Positions 17,356 to 31,527 are shown, counted from the stretch's first letter. The stretch: 64,000 bases of DNA from Carallia brachiata (GCA_021464245.1 JADCRB010000107.1:62001-126000); one strand, 5' to 3'. Translations and numbers: made by a program. The notes: generated by a model from the letters alone, not told the origin.

Positions 17356-20300
17356 TGATTCTGCCGCAAGAATATACAAGCAATAATTTTCAAGACCTTC
17401 TTTAAAAAAAAAAAAAAAACATAGTAGAGATGATGTTAGTCATTATGTCTTCCATCTAAATTAAGAATTATCTGTTAACGTTTTGATTTAATTTTACCCA
17501 TAAGAAGAACCTACCAATTGAATAGTAATAGTGTTTAGCAAGGTTTTGCCGCAAGGAATTACAAAAATTACCTAATTTGAAACTCAGTGCTTACATTTCT
17601 ACAGACACCCTGTTATTTTGAAGCTGGATTAAGTGGGTGGAAATATACTGACTAATCACTAAAATTCCACCTCAGGTGATTAATTTTCGAAGCTTTCTAG
17701 TAAATGTTTTCCGGGAACATCCATGTAACTCTTGAAATTCTTCTACTGAATGTTTGAACGTCCGAATGGCCTGTAAAATACATCAGAAAATGCCACAAAA
17801 TCTTTGTTTTTTAAATGTTGTACTTTGAATAATTAGACTTCATCTTTTTGTAGTTCATAACAATTGTGTGGATATTTCTTGCTTGTAAACTGTACAAAGT
17901 ACTTATATAATTGAATGAGTATCCATCCTTTTATTAGATGCTATGAATAAAATTTTGTTACTGTCAAAAAAAAAATAAGAAAACCTTGTTGCCGTAAAAA
18001 AAAAAAAATTGTATTTTAAAGAACAAGCATACACATCGTTTTTGTTTAATGTCTTGTATTCTTTTTTTTCTGCGTAGACTGTACCACCAGCAATATAAAA
18101 GGAAAAAAAACCCCTATCAAATGATGGTTGTTAATTGACTTTGGTTTCGCTTCTTCCTGTCGTTAATCATTTTTTAAGATAATATTGACCAAAATATAAC
18201 ATAAAGTCAGTATAGTGGCAAATTTTCCGAGTCAGATATCCGGATTTTGGTTGGTATTTGTTGAATATTTATAAATACATAGGTTGTTGGTAACGTAGCA
18301 CATAGACAAATATCAAACTCCAAAAGCCTATAATTCCAACTTAATGCTATGTACAGAATGAGAGTTTCAAATTACTCGAAGTGGTAATTTAATGAGAAAT
18401 TATTATGTATTTTATATTGGTGATTTAAATTTGCAGACGCGATCTTTCTTTAACTAATGTGCTAAGTGCTTAGATTGGAGATTGAGTGCACTGTAAGTTC
18501 TAAATTCTTCACTTGTTGTAATTTTTAGTGGCAGAATTATATTCGGTCTAATCATTATTTAAGTGATAGACCTTTCTTTATAGAAGCTGGTCATATAAAG
18601 TCGACTTTGACCCATAAATATGATAATCGATATAATTACGATACATATTTTTTATTGTTCAAAAAATAAAAAAATGGGAGTTTCAGATTATGTAATTTAA
18701 TCTCAAAACCTTGTTAATTAGTTTCCCGCAACTGAATTTTTGACTTTACACGAAACCAATTCTCGTAAGCTAGCTAATATATTATGGTGCCTCTAGAATT
18801 CGTCAGGCGGCGGACAATTTGAATTCTGTGTATATCACATACACATAATTATCTGAAATTTTGTAGGTAGGCATAGAAGTTGATTTTCCCCTGGAAATTC
18901 ATTCTTAATTGTTTGAGTTGAAGGTGCAATCCATTGTTTAACCTCCATATCAACTTAAAATTTTGGATTGAATTGAATGATTACTTGAGATATTAGAGAT
19001 TTTATGACAAAAAAGTCGTGTGTAATTCTTGAGTTTTACTCAACATTTAAGTTTTTGGGTTGAATTATTACTTGACTTTAATCGCAAAAAGCAAAGTTCA
19101 ATATGCCATGTAATTCCGATGCATCTGTAGTTTGATTTGCCAAAAGCCTGACTGCTTGGTTGTAATTCTAAGGATTAGCCTTAATTATTAAAGCGACTGT
19201 GTTTCTCATCTTGTCGATTAAGTTTCAATCTTACAAAAGAGACTGCAAAAGAAGAAACTATTACATGGATTCACTATAGTTCTAAGATGGATTAGCCCAA
19301 TTTGACAGAAAAGGGGAAATAAATTAACACAATGCTTGTAAGTTCAATTTAGCTGCCACCAAATCAAACAGAGCATTATTACGTAATGCATTTTTTATGA
19401 AGTATAAATAGATATACAGTTCATCTAATAATATTTAATAATTTATTTATTTTTTTAATTTAACTATTTAATAATACATATCATTACGTACTTATATACG
19501 TTCCAATAAAATTATATTTTTTAAAATTTTCCAACCAAATAATGCCCACGAAAGAACTAACGAAGAAAACAATTTTGGTAGCTATGTGTCGTTTGATGTT
19601 GACTCGGAATAGGAGACATGATTATAATAATCTTGAATAATTAGAACATGCAATCGAGTTTGTTTAAGACTATGGCAAGTTGATGAGCGTGGTAGTTATA
19701 GATAGCTCGAGACAACAAATTACAGTTAATTCGATATAAAAAAAATGCAGTTCGGAATTGATGTGGGTTGGTATGAAGAAGACCATCTGATCATGCTGCT
19801 TATGAAAAGATATGAATAGACAGACAAAGATGGGTACCACAACCAGCAAAAGGCCAAATATTTATGTAGAAATTGTGCGAGAAGTTTTTGTTTTAAAATT
19901 TTTTTATTAATAAAAAAAATTTATTACAAATATATTAATCAAGAATAGTTTTCATTCATGTATCTTATTCAATCGTTCTAAAAGACAGACTTATCACTTA
20001 AATATTAATAATTTGAGTAAATTTTTATCACGTTCGATTATAATATTAATAAATTTTGAACTCACTATTATCCGCTCAACATAAATTTCTAATTTGTGGG
20101 AATTGATAACAGCGCAAAAATCTAAATCGAAGTCAATACAGAAAAAAAAAAAAAAAGAATACCTTATAACTATCAAACTACTCGAACTGGTAAATTGTGC
20201 ATGAAGTTCAAAGAGGACTTTTTGATCTTTATGATATTTATAATCAAAATCCAGCGTGTTAATCAGCCCATTGTTTTTTTTTTTTTTCCGGCTTTGATTA

Positions 20301-22163
20301 TTTGAATGGTTTACCCAGATTTCTATGAAAAATTTGGACGTTAGATTTTTTTAAAAAACAAAAACATATTAGCAGGAGAACTGATAAATTAGAAAAGCAG
20401 GGAATAACGAGACTTACGAGACAAAATAATCTCATTGCCTGGTTATAATACTTTGTTTTGATTGTTATTTGTCAGAGCAAAAGGGTGACGCTTGTTTCTT
20501 CAACTAGCGTTCTTCAGTGAAACTATCGCGTTAAAGGTATAAAATTTTATATTAATTAAAAATAAAAATTTAATATAATTTATAATATTTTTGAATGTTT
20601 CACTCGTTTTAATTTAAATTTTTTTATATTACGTACTAATTAGATTTAAAATATGTTAAAAAAATATGTTAAAAAATATAAAATTTTATATTAATTAAAA
20701 ATAAAAATCTAACGTAATTTATAATATATATAGTCTTTTTATTTAACTAACTTAAACTTTCACGAGAATTTAAGCTCCAAGGCCATTAGGAGGATTTGAA
20801 ATTCAAGTGCTTTATTTAACATGACGAACAACTTATGTGTTATATTTTTTTTTTATTTTACTAAAAGTTCTCCATTTTTTTTCCAAAAAGTAAAAAAATA
20901 AAAGCTCTCTAAAAATTTTTTTTTAAAAAAATTCCATGCTCGAAACTTTATATATTTTGATCTGGGTATCAAATTAAATAAGAAAATTCTTTCTACCTAC
21001 GTGGTTTGATAATATTATTGGTCTGTTATTAAGGACACCTGGATTCAAACCAGACATTAAAGAAACAGAAAAATCAAAACAAAAAAAAAAAAAAAAAAAA
21101 AACTAAAACGCACTCGCAAATTTTTCTTATTGAATTTACGCCCAACTAATAATTGTTATATGTTTGAAACAAAAAAGAAGTCTCAATTATCTCTTTTTGC
21201 CATGCTTTTTTTTTTTAATCAAACCTATATTGCATAAACTAATTTCACAGACCATTATAACCTTTTTTTTTTCCCCCAAATTTATGGATTCAACCGATTA
21301 TTAATAGGTATGTAAATCGATTCATAGACGTAATCACAATTTCAGTTTAATTAGAATCAGCATTGACACTGCAATTCTGATTCAAAATTGAAATTGGGGG
21401 AGAGGCTGTCCAGTAACGGTTCTTCCTCTTAAAAAATCAGAACCATGACAAGAAAAATACAAAAATTGAATCAAAGTCTAGGAAATTTCTGACCGTCAAT
21501 TAAGCCGCGGCATCTTCTTTTGACCTACCTTGCTTCTGGGTCAATGATTGCATGCTTCATATTTTGAATGATGAGCTCACAAATAAATCTTCAATATGGT
21601 GATTCGAACGGAGAATAGATAAATAAATTTCCACTACATTGCTCTTGTTATATTAGTAAGTTTGCTTATAGAATGTATTAAAATGTTTCAATTGAGGCGT
21701 GTTCATTTATTTATTTTACTTGACATTATGGAATATTAGTTGGTCGGGAAAATAAGAAAAACACGAATGCACAATCACTTGCGATAAAAATTATTATTAA
21801 TTTTTTTAGAGAATATTTTAGTATTTATAATTTAGATTTTTATTTTAGATATTTCAAGTTGTAAACTTTGGAAGAGAATGTGTGAGATTTATTGTGAGGA
21901 GGAGAACTATTATAATTATGTAACTAGTGATTTAATAGTCTTCTAATAGATAAAAAAAATAAAAAAATGAAATTTGCTTCCTAAGTTGGCAGGATGAAGT
22001 CAACATCATTTGGAGTGATATGCCTATTAATACTGTGAAAAGTATTTGAGTTTTTTTTTTAAAAAAAAAACCGCCACTGATATATAAATTAAAGCACCTA
22101 TGAGTCGACATCAAGAGTTATATGTTGTCTCCTCATTTGATTTTGCTATAGGAACAAGCATTA

Positions 22164-22224
22164 TAAAGTATTTGAGGTTTTTTTTTTTTTTTTTTTTTAA
22201 TTTAGAACAAGTAAAGTATTTGAG
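22164..22224. mobile_element. Micro-retroinsertion with 13-bp target duplication
   Basis: A 35-base insert (22177-22211), made of a long T run plus about a dozen other bases, is flanked by perfect copies of TAAAGTATTTGAG (22164-22176, 22212-22224). Confidence 0.6.
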
Positions 22225-23636
22225 TTTGGATACAACTTTTTTGTGCAAATCTACGCTTATCTTTTTGTTTTTTTTAATGGACAAATCAAAACACGGTTTT
22301 GTGGGAATTTGAGATAATTTGAGTTTGAACCCTTCAATTTCCCCTAAAATAGTTTACATTTACTAAGTCTAAACATTGCACAAAATGACAAAAAGAAGTG
22401 GGAAATAGTCAAGGAAAAAAAAAAAGTACCAACAATTAGAAATTTACAAAAAAAAAAAAAAAAAACTGGGATGATTTGTTCCTTTTTACAAAATGTTGAG
22501 TTCCCAATTTGGAAGGCGGATACATTTCTCTTCAGGATAAAATACAAGTTAACCATCGTCTCCTCAAAGAATTGTATGGAAAAAGCAAACCTTGATGATT
22601 TCAAAGAAGTTTATGCATTCTTTTTTGCTTCCATTCCACGCTAGGATGCCATGTTTAGGCCGGATGTAAAAACACATTAGACAAATAACAAATACATATT
22701 CAACACGCTAAAAATGTATCTGTCAAAAAAAAAAAAAAAGACATAATTTGAATGCATTTCAGACACGTCAAGAGAACATTACAAGAACACCTTTTCTAAA
22801 AAACTAAACGAAAAAAATCGCATGACCCTATCACGTATTCTTCATATTTTCAAATACAAATGTGGTTAAAGAGAGGGAATTCAAGATTTTTGTTTTTTTT
22901 CAAGTTGTAACTTTCGTGTATGGTATATATTATGAGGTTTAATTTTTTTACTTTTAACAACAAAAAATAAAACCTAACTAAAAATTTATTTTACATTTAT
23001 AATATGTATTATATTTTGAATAATAATATTTATTTAGATTTATGTGTATATATATAATGTGTTCATAGTTCATACTATATTTATATCCTAATTTTTTCAC
23101 AATTAATATATCAGCGTGTGATTGTGTCTGTATTTATGGTATTTATATTGTCATGTCCATGTCCTTCTATTTATGTTTGTTCGTGCAACCTCGCAGACTT
23201 GAAAAGTCTTCCTTTCACAATCAAGTCGCCTCACTTGGACCAACCAGACTTAGATTGGTTGATCACGAGAGTAAAATTTTTAGAAAGAGAATGGAGATTC
23301 AGACATCATCTCTTTCAAATCATCACAAAAGAAGGGTCTTTGGTATTGATAGAGAGATTGTGTTACTTAGCAAGTCCAGGGTAAAAAGTTGCCTAAGTAG
23401 AGTGAAAATTGCCTAAGTCCGGGGTGAAAAAAGAATTGTGCAAAACTTTGGCTTCAATACCTACCAGGTCTTCCCCGGTCTCCAATTAATGAGAAGAAAA
23501 TAATTTTTTATCCTAGTTAATTATGAATGTACATCCACAGTTCAAAATAGAAAAGAAGAGGACTGCTACATATATATCTTTGATGATGAAACCCAACACA
23601 TGCAACTCTCTATGCATTTCTTGCCTATGCCACTAA

Positions 23637-23680
23637 CAAAATGACTTTTCTTTTTTTTTTTGGAACAAGCAAAATGACTT
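23637..23680. mobile_element. Micro-retroinsertion with 11-bp target duplication
   Basis: A 22-base insert (23648-23669), a T run ending in GGAACAAG, lies between perfect copies of CAAAATGACTT (23637-23647, 23670-23680). Confidence 0.6.
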
Positions 23681-26600
23681 ATATTTGTAACACTATGGAA
23701 TATCATAACAAAAGCTTTTCCAATTTTAAGTTTAGGCCATGCCTTTCTTTTTCTTTGCCATCCAATAAAATAGAAAAACATCAAAAATAAAATAGAGTTA
23801 GGTAATCTTCCTCTTTGACCTATTAAACAAATTCACAATGCCATCAAAAGCCAAATCTTGTTCCCATTCCTTCATGTATTTTTATGCCATTTTTGACTAT
23901 TGAAAAGAGAAAATTCCCAAAAGCCCTATTCGTATTAGAAACAGATATGACCAAGGCGACGAAAAGAAGGACTCAAGGGTCAACTTTGCTCCTCTTTTTT
24001 TTTTTTTTTTTTTTGTTTTTGTTTTATTGGCTGTCTACCTGTCAAACAATACCAAATGTCCTGAGAAAGAAAGATTAACCAGAACAGACCCAAACCCAAA
24101 AGCACTGAACCAGATAGAAAGCCAAAAAGCCCTGTAATAATTGAAGAATGAAAGGCATAGCAGCAGCCACGAGGCACCATTGCTGCTGCTACACCACTTT
24201 GTTCTTCACTTTCCTCTCTTTCTACTCCAAATTTGCCTCTTCTGCAGACACATTAACAGCCACTCAAGGTCTCACAAATGATCAAACTCTCCTCTCTGCC
24301 AGCCAGATTTATGAGCTTGGATTCTTCTCCCCTGGAAATTCCAAAAATTGGTATGTGGGGATATGGTACAAGGACCTTCCAGTCGGGACAGTGGTTTGGG
24401 TTGCTAACAGGGACACCCCACTTACGAACTCCTCATCAGGTACTTTCAAGATCTCCAACCAAAACATTGTTCTTGTTGATGGAGCAGAGAACATCATATG
24501 GTCAACCAATCAAACAGCCTCTGGGACTAGCAGCAATCCAGTGATGCAGTTGTTAGATACAGGAAATCTTGTTCTGAGAGATGAAAGCCAAACAGATATC
24601 TTCCTATGGCAAAGTTTTGATCATCCTACAGACACTTTGCTACCCGACATGAAGTTGGGTTGGGATCTGGATACGGGTCTTGAGAGGTACATAAATTCCT
24701 GGAGGACCCCAGATGATCCTGCAACAGGAGGTTATTCTTTTAAGCTGGACTTTCATGGTTTCCCAGAGGTGTTCTTGTGGAGCAATCAAGTGAAAAAGTA
24801 TCGAAGCGGACCGTGGAATGGAATAAGATTTAGTGGGGTACCAGAAATGCAGCCACTTGATTCAATGAGCTTTGATTTTATTACTGATCAAGATGAGGCT
24901 TATTACTCATATCACATATCAAAAAGTCATTATATTCAAGGTTGATAGTTACTCCAGATGGGGTTCTTGAGAGGCGCACTTGGATTCCAGATAGGCAGGT
25001 TTGGACCTTGTTCTGGTATGCGCCTAAAGATCAGTGTGACAATTTCAAGGAATGTGGTCCATATGGCATATGTAACTCTAATGAATCCCCAGTTTGTCAG
25101 TGCATGAGAGGGTTTGAGCCCCGCAACCCACAGGCCTGGAATTTGAGAGATGGGTCAGGAGGGTGTGTCAGGAAGACAGATTTGGCATGCACAGGTGACA
25201 AATTCTTGCATATGAAGAACATGAAATTGCCAGAGAGTGGAACCTGTTTTGTGGACAGGAACATGAGCCTGAAAGATTGTGAGCAGTTGTGCTTGAGTAA
25301 TTGTTCTTGCAAGGCTTATGCCAACTCTAATATTACCAATGGAGGGTCTGGCTGTGTGATCTGGAGTCATGAGCTTTCGGATATGAGACAATATGCAGAA
25401 GGTGGTCAGGATCTGTATGTCAGATTGGCAGCTTCTGATATAGGTATGTCCAAAGTTCTCACTTCTTTGGCCTTCCACTTTTTTCAACAACATTTCTTTC
25501 TAGCCCAGATAATCTAATCTAGGGATCCCAGTTTTCCCTAGATGAGAATTATAAATTCTTCTTAGATGTAGACAGAGAGAAATTGCTCGTCACATGTCTC
25601 ATATAAGTCTGCTATAATCATGTTCACTTAGGAATGTTTTTTTTAAATTTACTATACAAATTAATTTTAAATAATATTTAAATAATTAATTATATAATTC
25701 ATAATATCTAATATTTTATTTATTTATTTTTATTTTAATTATTAACGTCAATATTAATTTAATCTTATTTAAAAAATTTTAACAAATTTCCCTTTTTTTT
25801 TAGCAAATAACATACAAACATAATAATTTCCAAAAATCTAAAAGACGAAACTAAACAACAATTGTTGTAAATTATAAAAGAAAATGGCATACGATAACCC
25901 AAAATCTTGAGGATTTTTTTTTTGGGAGCTTATGAAAATAAATCTTGAGATTTATATATTATCCTCTTTTAGACCACACCAGGAAGCAAGTTTTTGTTTT
26001 TTTAATTAGAGCCTTGTAGCCTATAAGATGCTTGATGGAATGGTCTAGTAGTACTTTACCTATGCGGCTATGCTCCCACAAAAGAAGTTCTTAAATCATT
26101 TTTAAAAACGATCCGCGTTCTTTACAAGTTAGAAGTTAGATATGATGACATGAGGAGGATCCCTTTCTTAGTTGTCTTGATTTGCCTAACCTTGTAATAG
26201 GCGATTTATTCAAGGAAAATACTTGACTGATATAAATTAAGTGGGATTAAAATAAAATAAATTAATTTTTTAAAATTTAATAATAATAATAATAATAATA
26301 AAAATAAATTATTAAATATAATTAAATAAATTATGTAACTATTTATATTTTTTTTGAACCAGGGTTACCTAATAGTGCTTGTTATTCAAAGGGTTTATAA
26401 ACCTACAAAATTGAAGTCTTGTCGATAATCATCATCATGCTTTCAACCACCTAAACCGAAGCCCCCAAATAAACTATCAAATTTAAATTACAAACTGTGT
26501 TTGGTGTTCTCTACCAATTTGCATTTTGCGGACAAAGCCAATTAGTAAAGTGCCAAAAGTCTGCTAGTTTTATAATTTGACCCCATGAACCCACCCCTCT

Positions 26601-27351
26601 ATGTCTTCGAGCTGTCTGAACAGTTCTAGACCCCATATAAAATTGATACAAATTGACTTAGGAGGCTAATCCTGACTGGTTTCTTCTTGTACTGGAGATG
26701 ATTTATCATGTTTGTTGCATCTTAATTTTTTATTATGAGCCTAGTGGTTGAAATCCAGCCATAGAATAGTTAAGAGGAATTGATTTTTTTTCCATGTTAT
26801 TAGATTTCAATTATGGTTTCTAAAATACAATGGCCCAAACGTGACTAACTTGATAAGTAATGTTACAAGAGGGAATTAAAGAATATATTAGTGACCCACA
26901 ACTAAGCGGCATGTTTTGTGACAGGCACACACCTAGTAATTAACTAGTTGTATCTAAATTATTGTTCGTATCCAATAGTGTCACATTGGATACATCAGTA
27001 TATGCATTTAATTCAACTTTGATGCCCACCCAGCTGCTTGTTACCTACTTACTCGAAATTGAAGCATCTAACTCTATAGATTCTTTTAGGGCCTCGAAGC
27101 TCACTGTGGCTCCCTATTTGTAGTCTAGTTCTACAATGCAGGAGTCCCATTCCTATTGGTTCCCACAAGTACCAAAGCCAAACCAAAACATAGATTTCAA
27201 TTCATCACGGTGATGGAGTCTGCCTGTGACATCAGACCACTTTAAGAATAGCACACTGCACTGTTCCTATGAAAGATTGCGTGACATAATCTCTAATTAA
27301 AAGCCTTAAAAGTTCCGTCCCACATTTAAAAAAAAAAAAAAAAAAAAAAAG

Positions 27352-27538
27352 AAAGAGTAATAGTAAATATTTTAAAAAATTATGTTATAAAATATCTTGA
27401 AATGTATATTTATAAAAAAAATCGTTAATTTTTTTTAATATCGTTAAATAAAAAAATAAATTACTAATTTTTTTATAATTATATATTTCAAAATATTTTA
27501 TAATATAAATTTTAAAATGTTTAATATTATTTAAAGAG
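27352..27538. mobile_element. Foldback MITE-like element in gene C intron 1
   Basis: Body 27358-27532. The left half is similar to the reverse complement of the right half along most of its length (TTATAAAATAT...GAAAT blocks in both arms), so it can fold into a long hairpin. The flanks AAAGAG (27352-27357, 27533-27538) may be a target duplication. The sequence is AT-rich, which weakens the call. Confidence 0.55.
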
Positions 27539-28329
27539 AAAATTGAATAAATAAATAAAAAATATAATAAAGGGCACTTTTTCTATGAAGGCCATGTGGG
27601 CCCCGTTGTGCACACGCGTCGGCCCAAAACTCAAAAAACGACAACTGTAATCGGCCGAAATGTTTGACTTGGAAGGTCTCTGTGGGCCAGGCTGGCGGCT
27701 CCTTTTCTTTCCTTGCTTTGCAAAAGTTAAAGGTCTTCACGATCTTAACATTCTTTAATTTTTTTTTTAAATTTTTTAAAATTTTTTATAATGTTAGGAA
27801 AGATCGAAGAACAAGAAAAAGGTAAGGAAAGATTTTAACATCCTTAGGACCAAAATTGAAACGCTCTTGGTGGGATTACAATAAAAGATTAATATGACAT
27901 CTCTAAGGAGCCAAGCATGTTTAACTTTAATATAGTTTGGAGGGATAAAAAAAAACGAACCAAAAAAAGCTAAGGAGTCGTGTGAAATAGATGCATAATT
28001 GGACATGGGTTTATTTTAACTGTTAATTATAGTTAATTATTATATATAAGAATACATATAAATTACAATTAATGATTATGATAGATGGTCCCTAGTTCTG
28101 CTAAATCAATTTCACGTGTCTCCACTCTCTACGATGAAACTTAAAATATAAAGCGGAATTAAAGTGTAAAAGTCTTGCTTTACGTCTGAATGAAAAACAA
28201 AAATGCTTTTGCTTTTTGGTACTATGATGAGCGAGACTCGGTATCTTTCTTTCTTCGTCATTGTCTCTTGTAATTGGCCCAAATTAACCTGGGATCGGTT
28301 TGGTTCCATTGCATCAACTTAGAAAACAT

Positions 28330-28523
28330 AAATTTACCAGTAAGTGCTAGCGGGTAAGTTGTTGTCGTTTAATAAAAAATATTGAGTTCGAGTTTTAAAA
28401 ATACAGTTGCGTTAAATATCTGTTGAGAGGCTTTTGTCATCCACGTAATTTTACTCGGATCAGTCTAAATTAGTCAACCTTCAGACTGAATACTAGGCAG
28501 TCCTAGATAAAAAAAAAAAAAAA
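28330..28523 (+). mobile_element. SINE-like retroposon (family copy 1)
   Basis: It contains tRNA-like promoter boxes (GCTAGCGGGTAAGTTG, then GAGTTCGAGTTT), the block AAAAATACAGTTGCGTTAAAT and a terminal A run. The block is shared with a second copy at about 52610-52800. The target duplication is not clear. Confidence 0.5.
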
Positions 28524-31500
28524 TCAATTTTAGCGGCGATCTCTTATTATGAAAATTAAAAATTATTAAATAAATAATAGCTTGGGCGATTGAATTCCTA
28601 AAGTATTAGTTCTACCAATTAGGATTTGAACCTAGTATTCACCAAAAAAAGAAAAAAAAAACAAAACACAAATTATAAGATAATCTAGCACTATGAAGTT
28701 GATTGGAAACTCTAGCCAAAAAGTAGAATATTTAGCAATATTTTTGACATTAATTAAGGAATTGTATGAAATTACCAAACCCCACCTCCAGCAGAGTCAT
28801 TCCGCCTCTTGTTTTGCTAATCAGGGAGTGGCATTGGAAACAAAAACCTCTGAACCCTTGCATTCAAATGTGATTAGTTAATTAATTACATTACATTATT
28901 AAGTGTCCAAATTGATAATTTTCCAGCTACTGTTGTTGACCAGGGAACGCATCTACGCATGTAATGTAATTAGTGTGAGCTAATATGGGGTCCCAGATGC
29001 AGCTGGGTTAGGTAACTCCATCCAGTCACATCCGACTGCCAACCTACTAGACATAATTCCAGTTGAATTTATGTTATTTTTTTCTTACTTTTAACATGAT
29101 TGATTAGGACACTCTTGTTAGATCTCTCAATTCAGTGTTAGGATTCTAGTGATTTTATTTTCATTCTCTCCTGTCAGCCTCCCTTGTAACCAAGAAAATA
29201 TATGCTATTTGGCATATGTGAATCTGCATACTTTCTAGTCAACTAGGATAGAAATGTCATCGTAAAAGATGCAAAAAAATCTCCATAACAACCTAAAATG
29301 TTAGGTGTGTTTTTGCCAATCAATGCAAAATTTATGTATAAATTTGCTTTGCACAAAGTTTTCTGTTACATCTATATCTTGTGTGACGGATGAGTTTTGG
29401 TATATTGGTAAAATTATTCTATTATGGTTTGAAAGTTAAAAATTCGAATCGCGAAAACAACTTTCTTATAAAAAATGAGTACACTTCAAGCACTAGGACG
29501 TGCTTATGTATATATTGTCTCTTGAACAGAAAAGAAAAGTCAACTTTTGGTCTTATGCTATACACATGGCTCTGTTCAGTACTCCTGCGAGCATATCAAG
29601 ACAATGACTGGAATAAGTTGTAGCTACTGCTGTGTATTGTTAGTAAAATCATTTAACATACCTCTTTTCTTTTTTTTTTAATCAATTTTGGAGGCAATAT
29701 GCTAAGGGAGCATGAATAATTGTCATTGCTAATATGGTCTTATCAGGTAATGGTGGAAGTGTAGAAGCACTTATTATTGGCATTTCAGTTGGAGTTGGAA
29801 TTTTGCTATTGGGATTGATTGGATTTTTGATATGGAAGAGGAAAAGGTTGCCAACAGTATGCCAAAGAAAGACAAACAGAGAGGTAAATATGGCACATAG
29901 GCATTAGTTTGAACAACTAAATCAAGCAATGCTGACACACATAAATGTTGTTGTGAATTGTGGAACATATGGTATTCTTCATGTTTATCTTACTATCTGC
30001 AAAATCAGGTGCTACTGAAAGAAGTCAAGACTTACTAATCAATGACGTTGTTATCTCAAGTAAGAGGGATCATTCAGGACCTTCAAGTGAAAGAGTTGCA
30101 GACCCTGAACTGGAGCTGCCGTTGTTTGATTTTGCCATTTTGGCCATGGCCACAAACAACTTTTCTGAAGAAAATAAGATAGGAAAAGGTGGTTTCGGCA
30201 GTGTTTATAAGGTAATTTCCTTGTCATAACAGAACTATGTCGAGCAACCATAGAATGAGTGGCAACATGTGATCCTAATAAGAAATATGTGATGCAAATG
30301 CCAGGGTAGGCTAGTTGGCCAAGAAATAGCAGTGAAGAGGCTCTCAAAGAACTCAGGGCAAGGTGCCGAAGAATTCAAGAATGAAGTCAGGCTGATTGCG
30401 AAGCTTCAGCATAGAAATCTTGTTCGGCTGCTCGGTTGCTGCACTGACATGGATGAGAAGATGCTCATTTACGAGTATATGGAACACAGAAGCCTGGATT
30501 CTGTTTGTTCAGTTAGTCCTTCATCTTTGTTAGCATATTTCTTTGTTTCATTCAGGCTCTAATTGGCATTTGGGGTTCAATTTAAGTGACTAATGTTAGT
30601 TCAATTGGTGTTGCAGAGCAAGGGAAAAGCGTCGTATTAAATTGGCAAAGGCGCTTTAACATCATTTGTGGGATTGCTAGAGGACTTTTGTATCTGCATC
30701 AGGATTCTAGATTTAGAATTATCCATAGGGATCTCAAAGCAAGCAACGTTCTGCTCGACGGAGAATGGAATCCTAAAATATCAGACTTTGGCATGGCCAG
30801 ACTATTTGGTAAAGATCAAACTGAGGATAACACTAGGAGAGTAGTTGGAACATAGTAAGTACCAAAAGCTGCATTCCCTTAATTGTTTGTAGGTTCAATA
30901 GACAATCTCCCTTTTTTCTAATCTTTGTTCCCTTATTGCATGCAGTGGTTATATGTCTCCTGAATATGCAATGGATGGGCTGTTCTCAGTAAAGTCAGAT
31001 GTTTTCAGTTTTGGTGTTCTGGTATTGGAGATTTTAAGTGGTAAAAAGAACAGAGGATTTTATCATCCGAATACCGAGCTTAATCTCCTTGGACATGTAA
31101 GTAAAACATTTCATTTCAGCTAATGTTTCAATTCATAAGACAGCTAATGTAAGTATAGCATGCAACAGCATTGACACCAACAAAAACTCACCTTGAATCA
31201 TTGCAGGCATGGAAGCTATGGAAAGCTGGGAAGGGATTAGAATTATTAGATAAAACGATAGGTGATTCATACTCCACAAGCGAAGTTTTGAGATGCTTAC
31301 ATGTAGGCCTTCTATGCGTACAAGAGCGTGCAGAAGACAGACCAACAATGTCATCTGTGGTGCTGATGTTGAGTAGTGAAGCTGCTACAATGCACCATCC
31401 TAAAACCCCTGGGTACTGCCTAGGTAGGAGTCCTTTTGAAACTGATTCATCCTCGGGAAAAAATGATGAAACTTTCTCTGTAAACTTCTCTGTAAACCAG

Positions 31501-31527
31501 TTACTGGACATGCTAGATGCTAGGTAA

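Larger units (their letters stand above)
17356..24147. other. AT-rich spacer upstream of gene C
   Basis: No gene is recognised. The stretch contains many homopolymer runs and a direct repeat of about 52 bp (about 20535-20585 and 20675-20728, sharing ATAAAATTTTATATTAATTA). It also holds two micro-insertions, listed separately. Short frames such as 22344-22604 on the minus strand are low-complexity and have no domain. The last few hundred bases before 24148 should contain the gene C promoter. Confidence 0.5.
25444..29746 (+). other. Intron 1 of gene C (4.3 kb)
   Basis: The donor GTATGT follows the end of the PAN region and the acceptor TATCAG precedes the membrane-span exon. Intron 1 is 85, 81, 241 and 143 bp in genes A, B, D and E, so this one is hugely expanded. 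It holds a foldback element (27358-27532), a SINE-like copy (about 28330-28523), AT-rich filler and simple repeats (AAT units near 26280). No coding region is seen. Confidence 0.85.
24148..31527 (+). pseudogene. Gene C: G-type lectin S-receptor-like Ser/Thr kinase with frame breaks and a 4.3-kb intron
   Basis: Exons: 24148-25443, 29747-29883, 30009-30211, 30305-30511 (or 30515), 30617-30854, 30946-31096, 31207-31527; stop 31525-31527 after MLDAR. The ATG at 24148 opens a signal peptide. Then follow lectin (LGFFSPGNS, WVANRD), S-locus glycoprotein (RSGPWNGIRF), EGF-like, PAN (DLYVRLAASDIG), membrane span (ISVGVGILLLGLIGFLIW) and an RD kinase ([34 protein letters not shown]). Breaks: two extra bases near 24928-24937 cause a stop at 24943-24945, after which the frame resumes in the same exon. 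Exon 2 ends in phase 0 while exon 3 needs phase 1, so one base is missing at that junction. Exon 4 also looks one base short near 30503 unless a weak donor at 30516 is used. Intact, it would encode a protein of about 830 residues. It belongs to a different subgroup from A/B. Confidence 0.88.

Noticed and set aside
22344..22604. Minus-strand frame of 86 codons rich in phenylalanine
   Set aside because: It is built on poly-A and poly-T tracts, has no domain and low complexity.
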